64,000 bases of DNA from assembly GCA_946965045.2 (NCBI GenBank), contig OX337241.1, positions 2,661,744 through 2,725,743 on the forward strand. The letters run 5' to 3'. This DNA comes from Epithemia pelagica (Eukaryota > Bacillariophyta > Bacillariophyceae > Surirellales > Surirellaceae). This document shows positions 50,724-58,678 of this stretch, piece by piece (positions within the stretch are counted from its first letter, which is position 1; each line of letters opens with the position of its first letter). The notes under the pieces are model-generated. The model worked only from the letters and a program-made list of their open reading frames with translations. It was not told where the DNA came from and did not search any database. Position numbers and translations under genes: made by a program.

Positions 50724-53700
50724 ATGGAACCAACTACACAGACCACACCAGAGTTCAACCCTAATCAAAGTATATCTGATCAAGAAGTCTTTGATCATAT
50801 TACTCAGGTGTTGTTCAACTTTTCCAAGGAAAGGGTCGATGTACTCGTGAAATGGATGCACCATCATGCTTTTGATGATATCCTTAGTATCATTGAACAT
50901 ATGGCAATTGACCCTGAGAAGAACATGGATAGTATGACAAAATACAAGTCAGGAAAACAAATGCACGACCTACATGTCAATACAAGCCAGCAGATCAAGT
51001 TGCTTGCCCATTGGTTCCGACAAACGAGTATCGACATTCAGGGTATACCTTCCAAGGCAACCTGGATGAATCTGACCAAGGCAGAATTTGATCTATGGAG
51101 GATAAACACTGACTTTCGCTCCGGAAGCCCTATCAATGACCCAGTATCACCTATGAAATCTCCATCCCATTCGACGTCACCCAAATCGTTTAGTACTACT
51201 TCTGCTGCATCACAGTCCCAACTGGACCTAACCGCATTCAAGAAGGGAACCAAGCGTGACGCTATGGCATATGAAACATTCAAGGATGAACGATACTACG
51301 ACACGTTCTGGAGGACTTTCAAGACCACAGCAAAAGCCCAAGGTTTATCTAATGTTCTTGACTTCCGATACAAGCCACCGACGAATGATACGTATGCAAC
51401 AGAACTTTTCCAAGAGCAACAAATCTTCCTATACTCCGTCCTTGTGCGCATCATCCAGACTGATCAAGGAAGAGCTTATGTTCGCGAACATGAACATGAT
51501 AAAGACGCACGAGCAGTGTTACAGAAGCTTCACACATTGCATACGAAGTCAGACTTAGCAAAACGAGAGGTCCTACGATTAACCAATTACATCTCCAACC
51601 TTCGCCTCGATGATACATGGCGTGGATCATCACGTCAATTCTTGCTTCATTTCCAAGACAAACTACGTTTACTCGATAACCTTGTTGATCTCTCTGATCG
51701 CATACCTGATCACACCAGGATGACGTTTCTTATGCAAGCTGTCGAGAAGGTACCTGACCTTCGCAGAGTTAAAATCTTGGACAACGTCGTCAACACGAAG
51801 TCTGGAGCAAAGTCTTTATGTTATCAGTCGTACTTCTCCATTTTGATGGACGCAGCATATGACCATGATCAAGTCACGCAATCTTCTGCAACTGGTCGTC
51901 GTCGTAGTGTCAAGCAACACGAGCAACACGAAACACAACATGATATTGAGGGATCCCTTCAGGAAGACAATGCATATAAGATAAACAATACCAACGTCCA
52001 AGATGACAACACGGCATCTCCAAAAGCCAGTCTTCCTCGTGACCTATGGTTTAAACTTCCTGAGGATGCTCACAAGGTGATTGTTGAGTATAACAAGAAC
52101 GTGCAAGCTCCTACTCCAAGTCCAAGAAACGTACAGCAACACTCCCTTGACATTGATCCTGAACCTGATCCTGACCCTGGTCAAGATGTTTTCGACGACC
52201 TGGACAACCTCACATATCCGCAGGATGATTCCGATCCAGCCACCCATCTCATCCATCAAGCAATGACGTCAACCGACCTCAATCATCCAGCTTCTGATTT
52301 GTCTAATGTTCTATCCAATGCCGCATCCAAGACGAGTAAGAAAGTTAGTTTCAAACAGAAAGAGCACAAGCAGAAGATCCACATGGCTCAGTACATGTTC
52401 TCTCGAAAGTCAACCTATACTGGGAATCAACTCATCGATCGCAGTGCCAATGGTGGTTTAGCCGGAGCTGATATGCGTATCCTTTCCAAGACAGGTCGTA
52501 ACATCACGACTGTGGGAATCGACAACCATGAGCTTACTGGTCTCCCTATTGTCACTTGTGCTGCCAAATTTGAAACTAATGACGGGCTAATTGTCGGCAT
52601 CTTCAACGAATATGCATACTATGGAAAAGGACAGTCTATACATGCGCCTTGCCAATTAGAACATTATGGACTATCTGTGGATGAACGTTCTGTCAAGGTG
52701 GATGGGAAGCAACGCATCACTACTCTTGATGGACATGCTTTACCTCTCTGTATCAAGGATGGTCTTGCCTATATTCAGTATTTGGGTGTTCCTTCTGATG
52801 ACGACATGGACAGATCTGCTAAAGTTGATGGCAAACAATGCATCACTATACTTGGTGGACGTGCTATCCCTCTTCACAGCAAAAATGGATTATCATACAT
52901 CCACTCCCTTGGTATCCCCAGTGATGATGACATGGACACATTACCCCAAATCATCTTCACGTCACCTGACATCTGGGATCCTGGTGTTTTAGATCATTTG
53001 CATCCTGCCTCATCACCTGACAGTGCTTCTAACTGGCAACAAGTCAACACTGATGGTAGTATGACGCATCACCCATATGACAATGAAAATTATGGGGAGT
53101 ACACTGATTGTGACGTCTGTAACCTCACTCACCTTTTGGATTTACCTTACGATCATGGACCTGATACACCTTCCTTCTCCTCACCCCTTATTGGAGACTC
53201 TTGTTCCAAACTGTACCATCAAGATCACAACATGAGGACTGAGAAGCGTTATCCTACCGTTAAGAAGATGCCTTACGTCATCATAAACGTTTCTGGTCAT
53301 CTTCCTCTTCAGATCCTCAATGGTCGCCCTCCCGATTTTTCCCAACCCCTTTTCTTCCTTCTCTGCGACAAGGTCTTCTCCTGTACCGAATCTTATGCAC
53401 CCTATCTTTGTCCGGATGCCTCTTCAGGAAAGGAGTCACTTCCAAATAAACCCAATGACAAGCAAGCTGACACCGTTTTCATTTGTAGCAAAGGTGAAGA
53501 TCCATCCGCACAAATGCCTACGATCAAGAACTGCGACAAAATTTTTGGACAAGCGTTTCCTTACAAACCAGCAGAGGGAAATGGGGAGCAACAACAAGCA
53601 TGTATAATCCAACACGTCAATTTAGAACAAGACGCTTTCAAGCAAGAAGCATGTATCAAGAAGTACATTTTCTGCAAACACAATTCCAATATTGACAAGA

Positions 53701-54977
53701 AGGTGATCTCATGCAGTCAACTTGTGGAATACAATGGACAGGACAACCAGGAACAGGCAACTGAAGATGTTGTTTTCCAATTCAGAGATGTTGTCATACA
53801 TCAAGGACCTTCGAGCAGTAACAACAACCCTGACTACAAAGGAAGTCGCTGGAATGAACTTGTTAATTGGGAGACTGGGGAGATGATCTTTGAGCCTCCA
53901 ACACCCACCATAACCATTGTCTATGGCAAGAAACATGACCTACTGAATGAACTTGGATGGAAGCATTTCAAGCATTTTGTCAAGATCAGTGAATGCCTCA
54001 TTCAAGCTGCTAAACAGCAGTCAAGAATCGAGCAACTCAGTCTTTTTGTCAAGTACAAGTTTGGTTACCCACACGTTCCACAGACACACAAAGAAGCAAT
54101 TGTTTTAGACAAGCAACATGGCAAAAACAAGTGGCAAGACACTACCGATTTTGGACCCTCACAGATTCAATCACTCAAGACATTGAAGGATCATGATCAA
54201 GTTCAAGTCCATCTTGGGAAAATGTTAGATGCACAAGAAGAGTATCAGAACAAGATTCAAGTCTATCGTGTGAAACATGATGATAGATGCAAGGCACTTC
54301 TCGTCACGTGTGAACATTTTACCAAAGAACCAGTTGAGGCAATCTGTCCATGTGCTATTTCCTTTTGCAACTTCCATACTACCATCTACCTTGGGCCTCT
54401 CAATGATATGGATATATGGAGAGCATACATTGGAAATGCATGCAACCTGAAAGCTTTAGCTGGGGAGAAGACCTTGATAGTCGCAAGACAAGAACTCAAG
54501 GAATTATGTCACACCTTGGTTACCTACTACAAGACCTCAAATGGATTCGATTCTTCAGGAGAACGTCAACATGACTGTTTATTTGGTGTCTTTCTTGATA
54601 TGGATTTGTCACCAAGTAAAGCAATTCCCAATGTTTGGAGGAAGAAAGCACCCGGGGAGAAGAGCTCTGAAGGTATCTGCAACAACTTTACACTCAAGAA
54701 TGATGGATTTATTATCAACTGCCTCAGACGTTTTTATACACCAATCCAGAAGATGTTCTCGGCAAACATTGGAAATTCTCCACATGCTAGACGATGTTCA
54801 AGACCTTCTTCTTCTTCTGGAATGGAAACAATCACAAGAATGACAAAGGAAAATAACAATCCTCACTCGACGAATTGTGGGGAGTGGCAGAATTCTCACC
54901 AACAACTAGGTTGTGGTGGAATCTACAACTCATCGACTGATGCTAGTATTTTATGGCATCCGATGACATTTTCGTAA
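50724..54977 (+). CDS. Gag-Pol-like polyprotein of element 1, open frame with lost catalytic cores
   Basis: 1417 codons, uninterrupted, ending 93 nt inside the 3' LTR. Residues 1-560 correspond to Gag and are well conserved with element 2 (SAASQSQLDLTAFKKGTKRD; DERYYDTFWRTFKTTAKAQG; RMTFLMQAVEKVPDLRRVKI). The protease-like site reads LIDRSANGG (Asp572), against DRGANGE in element 2. About 170 residues covering both first aspartates of the integrase triad are deleted in frame near 53200. RT is present only in part: the motif ADIGNAYLEA of element 2 is RAYIGNACNLKA here (catalytic Asp changed to Tyr), YGLKSSGARWH is NGFDSSGERQH, and the YVDD box and RNase H are missing. Heavy amino-acid change without a single stop is the striking feature. 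Confidence 0.9.
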   Translation: MEPTTQTTPEFNPNQSISDQEVFDHITQVLFNFSKERVDVLVKWMHHHAFDDILSIIEHMAIDPEKNMDSMTKYKSGKQMHDLHVNTSQQIKLLAHWFRQTSIDIQGIPSKATWMNLTKAEFDLWRINTDFRSGSPINDPVSPMKSPSHSTSPKSFSTTSAASQSQLDLTAFKKGTKRDAMAYETFKDERYYDTFWRTFKTTAKAQGLSNVLDFRYKPPTNDTYATELFQEQQIFLYSVLVRIIQTDQGRAYVREHEHDKDARAVLQKLHTLHTKSDLAKREVLRLTNYISNLRLDDTWRGSSRQFLLHFQDKLRLLDNLVDLSDRIPDHTRMTFLMQAVEKVPDLRRVKILDNVVNTKSGAKSLCYQSYFSILMDAAYDHDQVTQSSATGRRRSVKQHEQHETQHDIEGSLQEDNAYKINNTNVQDDNTASPKASLPRDLWFKLPEDAHKVIVEYNKNVQAPTPSPRNVQQHSLDIDPEPDPDPGQDVFDDLDNLTYPQDDSDPATHLIHQAMTSTDLNHPASDLSNVLSNAASKTSKKVSFKQKEHKQKIHMAQYMFSRKSTYTGNQLIDRSANGGLAGADMRILSKTGRNITTVGIDNHELTGLPIVTCAAKFETNDGLIVGIFNEYAYYGKGQSIHAPCQLEHYGLSVDERSVKVDGKQRITTLDGHALPLCIKDGLAYIQYLGVPSDDDMDRSAKVDGKQCITILGGRAIPLHSKNGLSYIHSLGIPSDDDMDTLPQIIFTSPDIWDPGVLDHLHPASSPDSASNWQQVNTDGSMTHHPYDNENYGEYTDCDVCNLTHLLDLPYDHGPDTPSFSSPLIGDSCSKLYHQDHNMRTEKRYPTVKKMPYVIINVSGHLPLQILNGRPPDFSQPLFFLLCDKVFSCTESYAPYLCPDASSGKESLPNKPNDKQADTVFICSKGEDPSAQMPTIKNCDKIFGQAFPYKPAEGNGEQQQACIIQHVNLEQDAFKQEACIKKYIFCKHNSNIDKKVISCSQLVEYNGQDNQEQATEDVVFQFRDVVIHQGPSSSNNNPDYKGSRWNELVNWETGEMIFEPPTPTITIVYGKKHDLLNELGWKHFKHFVKISECLIQAAKQQSRIEQLSLFVKYKFGYPHVPQTHKEAIVLDKQHGKNKWQDTTDFGPSQIQSLKTLKDHDQVQVHLGKMLDAQEEYQNKIQVYRVKHDDRCKALLVTCEHFTKEPVEAICPCAISFCNFHTTIYLGPLNDMDIWRAYIGNACNLKALAGEKTLIVARQELKELCHTLVTYYKTSNGFDSSGERQHDCLFGVFLDMDLSPSKAIPNVWRKKAPGEKSSEGICNNFTLKNDGFIINCLRRFYTPIQKMFSANIGNSPHARRCSRPSSSSGMETITRMTKENNNPHSTNCGEWQNSHQQLGCGGIYNSSTDASILWHPMTFS

Positions 54978-55593
54978 AAGTGAGAAAAGAATGACGGCAT
55001 GCTCGCAGACCTTTTAATTTCGGCCAAGGCATGCTCGCAATGCACGCGTTATGAGCGACCGATCGGATATTAATTATGGCCCAACACGTGCGCGCCCATT
55101 ATTCTCAAGCGCGCGCAATCAATATCCGAGTACGCACCTCCACGACTTAGCCCAACGGCCTAAGTAACCGAAGCACGAATCACGATCACGCGAGACCACA
55201 TCTCTATTCCCACAAATCAAAGAATGCAAACAGCAACGCGCCAAGGAAACTACCTATATCATGACAAAGCAAGAGCTGTTGGCATTGGTATATGATATAC
55301 AAGTGCATATACTTCCAATACACAATATCCATGTCTACTCCAACCATACCAGTCCTGTCAGCGCCATGAATATATCAGTCATGCACCCTGACCAGACCTG
55401 CACACCCACACACACACCGTAGTCCTAAAGCTCACAATCATTAACATTACCATATCATCACGTCTTCAGTGTCCTGACTATCCCTACGATAGAACCCTTG
55501 GGTTTCCTTTGTTCTCTGACCTGTGGAGAACCTTGGTATCAGTTGGTAATCGATTGTGGCTCTTCTAGAGCGTGTATTGATGAATCTCTACTA
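54885..55593 (+). repeat. 3' LTR of copia element 1
   Basis: 709 bp, two differences from the 5' LTR, followed by the ATGTC duplication at 55594-55598. Confidence 0.95.
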
Positions 55594-55621
55594 ATGTCGC
55601 GGCGAATAATATCGAGGCGTT

Positions 55622-55756
55622 CATAAACAAGTTCTAGATCTTGGTCAATAACATCATCGAACACAAATTCTAGATCTTGGTCAATAACATCATCGAACGA
55701 CTCGTGCGCAAGTTCTAGATCTTGGTCAAGAACATCATCGAACGACTCGTGCGCCT
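55622..55756. repeat. Tandem repeat in the PcfJ-like gene
   Basis: Three units of 36-48 bp share TTCTAGATCTTGGTCAA and ACATCATCGAAC. On the minus strand they encode FDDVxDQDLEL blocks, some with an AHES extension. Confidence 0.85.
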
Positions 55757-56276
55757 TGGCGCCAATCTCTTCCGAAATTCTCATCAAATCCATTTTCCGG
55801 TTTGCTACCCAGTTGCGGTAGGTTTCCTCGATGTCGAAAGAACCGAGGCCACTGATGAAGAGGTCCCTGCCTCGACTGTATTGCCGCCATTCTTTCAGAT
55901 GGCGAGAACGGATATTGCTGATTTGCATTTCCAAGCACACCCGAGGAATGCCACATATCTTCTCCAACGTACTGAGAACTTGTTGGTCCTCCTTGCCCAA
56001 CAGATGATGGTCAGGCACGATTGTCTGGTAAAGATCCGGGGAACTCCAAGGTGCTTGATCGTTTTCGATGGTATCATCCAGTAGTAAAGTCCGGGGCGAC
56101 AGTTTGCTCGACGCCGGTGAAGTCTGCGACTGCGACGCAGCTGAGCTACTGGACAGTTGCCTCAACAATGCGGATACCCTTGTCGCCCGAAAGGAGAGCC
56201 CTCCACAGGAAGATCGATGCCAAATAAAGGCAGCCATGGCTATCCAAATATCCGGCAAGATGACTTTGGTTTGCAA

Positions 56277-56590
56277 GATAACTCGGAAACCTGAAAAAAA
56301 GACACGGTTACTTCAAAACCTGAGATGTGTTGCGCTGCATAGAAATTGTGCACGCAGGCTGGGTACTGAGGCGGCATGGCGTGTAAGCGATACACCCCAT
56401 CATCCACCTATCGACCGAAATGTACTCGCACTTGTTTTTTGGTTTATTCTAACAACCCGACATACTTCTCACCGCTCGGGCGTGATCCTTCTCCGTGACA
56501 GCGAGAAACACGCCCCAGCGGGGGTGGCTTATTGCTTCACAGAAACTAGTAACTCGAAACCACCTCCGCTGGGGAGTGAAATGGTTGGGG
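56277..56590. other. Upstream flank of the PcfJ-like gene
   Basis: 314 bp with no supported gene. Confidence 0.4.
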
Positions 56591-56759
56591 AAAACAAAAC
56601 CCGCGCGACCAGCCACAAACCGTGGTACCACACCAAACGAACCTGGCATTTGCAGATACAACCAAACAACCAAACAACCAAACAACCAAACAACCAAACA
56701 ACCAAACAAACAACCAAACAACCAAACATACAATCGTAACTCGACAAGGCCGGCGGGAG
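56591..56759 (+). promoter_or_regulatory. Third copy of the trypsin-fold gene promoter, cut by element 2
   Basis: AAAACCCGCGCGACCAGCCA, CGTGGTACCACACCAAACGA, CATTTGCAGATACA and ACAAGGCCGGCGGGAGT match window positions 1-142 in order. An expanded CAAACAAC tandem run occupies 56661-56722. Homology stops exactly where the LTR of element 2 begins, so the downstream gene, if any, lies beyond the element and outside the window. Confidence 0.75.
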
Positions 56760-57542
56760 TGTTAGAATTCTCACCGTCTATGGTGGTTAGATTCTACATC
56801 TCATCGATTCCCCATGTCACATAGCCTCGTGCTATCGCATCATGCCATCTAGCTTCGAGCTATGTTCCCTAGCTTCGCGCTATATCGACCTATATTTCTT
56901 CGCAAATCATGAAAAGTGAGAATAGATTGACGAACTCACTCTCAAGACTAAACTGGGTCGTGCGGTATTACAACGGACGTAAATTTGGCCGTTGCTCGGA
57001 CATTATACTAACGCCCTAAGCGTACGCGCCCGAAATCATCGAGCGCGCCCAAGCGACATCCGAGCGCTGTCAGCATCTATCCGACCCGACGGTCTAAGTA
57101 TCCCAAGCACGATACACGATCACGCGAGACCATATTTCCATTCCCACAATCTCCAAATTGTCAACAAGCTGCGCGCCATGAAAACAACTATGCCAACCCA
57201 AAGCAAGAGCTGTTGACCCTGTATATGTTATCCGTCCACATATACATGTCATATACATCACATGAATCGACTCCAACTATTCCAAACCTGTTGCCGCCAA
57301 GAACCTATGACACATGACCCTTGGCAGGACCGAACATTTCACGTAGACCTATCGTAGTAATCAACACACAATCTAACAATATCACCATTTATCACATCTT
57401 CTTTTGTGTCCCGACTATCCTTCTGATAGACTTCGACTTGCTTGCTTCTCTGACCCTGAGAAGCTTGTATCGGTTGGTGACCTACCTGATTGTCTGCTCT
57501 ACCGAGCATCAATGTCCCTACGATTCAGAAAGAATTGTAACA
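56760..57542 (+). repeat. 5' LTR of copia element 2
   Basis: 783 bp, begins TGTTAGAATTCTCACC and ends TTGTAACA, with perfect TGTTA/TAACA terminal inversion. It shares blocks with the LTR of element 1, such as AGAATTCTCACC, CACGATCACGCGAGACCATA and ATTCCCACAA, but is clearly diverged, so the two are related subfamilies. The expected target duplication is GGGAG (56755-56759); its partner is outside the window. Confidence 0.85.
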
Positions 57543-57578
57543 GATTAACAGTCTCAAAGCTTATTTCCCTGTGGTTTC

Positions 57579-58358
57579 ATGGATACTAACGAGCTTATCA
57601 CTCCTGTACGACAGATCTATCGAGCCAAACTGCATCCCGGGCAGCCCGATACCCTGGTGCAGCAGGAACTGGTGCCGACGCCGAAGGCAGCCAACACATC
57701 GGTCAACATCTCCGTCGACAGTTCCAACAGCAACCCATTCGAGACTCCAACCCAGCCTCACGCTCCGATCCCTGCGCCGTTGCTTCGGCCCCCGAGTCCG
57801 CCTCGTCGGCTCGTCCCTTCTCGATCCCGTCGTACCACCCGGTTGATTGCTGATCATATCAAGTACTTCCGTCAACCAACTTGTTCGACCTTCGATCCCG
57901 AGATCATCCGTGGGGAGACCCAGATCGAACGCCAGTTCCAACCGGTGACCCACATCGTCGACCAAGAAGACATTGACCGTCTGAACGACCAACTTCATCG
58001 TTCTCCGAGGCGTCGCCTCATCTTGACCGCCCTCTCGGGCAACCCCATCCGTACTGTCCACCTCCGCTTCCTAACCTTCGAGCGCCCAACTGGATACTAC
58101 AATACCATCCACGTCGTGAACGCGACGACTTGCCCTCTGCCTCCTAACGTTGTACGCCTAGATAACTACGTTGCCTACATCCACGAGGTCCATACCATCG
58201 AGGACCATCGTGCAACTATCTTCCCTTTGCGTACCGAGGTCGAGAATCACCTGGCTGAAGGTGATACCCCTTCTTCTGTTGCTTGTGCTGCCCCATCTGA
58301 GCCTGGAAACGACTCTGATCATTCGGAAGAGAGTGGGGATTCGGAGACCGAAGCTTAA
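57579..58358 (+). CDS. Extra ORF between LTR and gag of element 2
   Basis: 259 codons in the sense direction, starting MDTNELITPVRQIYRAKLHP 36 nt after the LTR. The N-terminal third is Pro/Ser/Arg-rich (APLLRPPSPPRRLVPSRSRR). A compact middle follows (ERQFQPVTHIVDQEDIDRLN; ILTALSGNPIRTVHLRFLTF; YYNTIHVVNATTCPLPP; YVAYIHEVHTIEDHRATIFP). The tail is acidic (NDSDHSEESGDSETEA). GC content and wobble bias are higher than in gag-pol. I do not recognise a domain. A 5' ORF ahead of gag is not part of the canonical copia plan, so it may be acquired or a subfamily accessory gene. Confidence 0.7.
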   Translation: MDTNELITPVRQIYRAKLHPGQPDTLVQQELVPTPKAANTSVNISVDSSNSNPFETPTQPHAPIPAPLLRPPSPPRRLVPSRSRRTTRLIADHIKYFRQPTCSTFDPEIIRGETQIERQFQPVTHIVDQEDIDRLNDQLHRSPRRRLILTALSGNPIRTVHLRFLTFERPTGYYNTIHVVNATTCPLPPNVVRLDNYVAYIHEVHTIEDHRATIFPLRTEVENHLAEGDTPSSVACAAPSEPGNDSDHSEESGDSETEA

Positions 58359-58678
58359 TTACTCATAGTTAACTCCCGTCCTCTCAAAACCTTTCCAAGA
58401 CTTAAACTCAACGCACATCCGGGTACCCTTGGTCGCACAACACGCCACACATTCCCGTCAAATCGCGAAAATTCGGCGAAAATTTGTTGAAACTCGGCGA
58501 AAATTTGTCGGAATCAACGGAAATTTCCAGGAGTCGCACATCACAACACACATCCGGGTATCACATACGTGGTACATACGTGGCACACGTGGTACATCCG
58601 GGTTCACATCACATCACACATTAAATAAACCACATCACACCGCACATTAAATAAACATCGAACCAACCAAATAACATC
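58359..58678 (+). other. Leader between extra ORF and gag-pol of element 2
   Basis: 320 bp. It has three CACATCCGGGT-type motifs (58414, 58549, and TACATCCGGGTT at 58593), ACGTGGYAC repeats, and a small tandem of AATTTGTYGRAAYTCGGCGA-like units at about 58460-58530. No ORF supported. Confidence 0.6.

Larger units (their letters stand above)
49439..55593 (+). mobile_element. Copia-type LTR retrotransposon 1 (6155 bp, non-autonomous derivative)
   Basis: Complete element bounded by 709-bp LTRs and an ATGTC target duplication, inserted antisense into the PcfJ-like gene. The leader (50148-50723) begins GATTAACAGTCTCA, the same sequence that follows the LTR of element 2, so it is a candidate primer-binding region. 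GGGGAG just before 54885 is a short polypurine tract. The single long frame 50724-54977 has lost catalytic cores, so movement must have depended on enzymes from another element. Confidence 0.95.
48605..56276 (-). pseudogene. PcfJ-like gene split by a copia element
   Basis: The 5' portion is 56276-55594 and the 3' portion 49438-48605, both minus strand. Removing the element and one ATGTC duplication joins them in the same frame (...IRRDI + NRGVYP...) into about 503 codons. The 5' part has an Ala/Ser-rich N-terminus, PRVCLEMQISNIRSRHLKEW and a tandem FDDVxDQDLEL repeat. The 3' part has a repeated GSIDEL motif and a region resembling PcfJ domains: IAAAGIALKNCAAVYTRKV, then GKCLLVAY, P-YALGMY, and WTQIYLSCNQ. 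It ends in a Lys-rich tail. PcfJ proteins occur on plasmids, phages and scattered eukaryotes with unknown function; assignment here is tentative. The start may be 56276 or the internal Met (MAAFIWHRS, 56237). LTR sequence supplies short foreign ends to both fragments. Confidence 0.65.
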
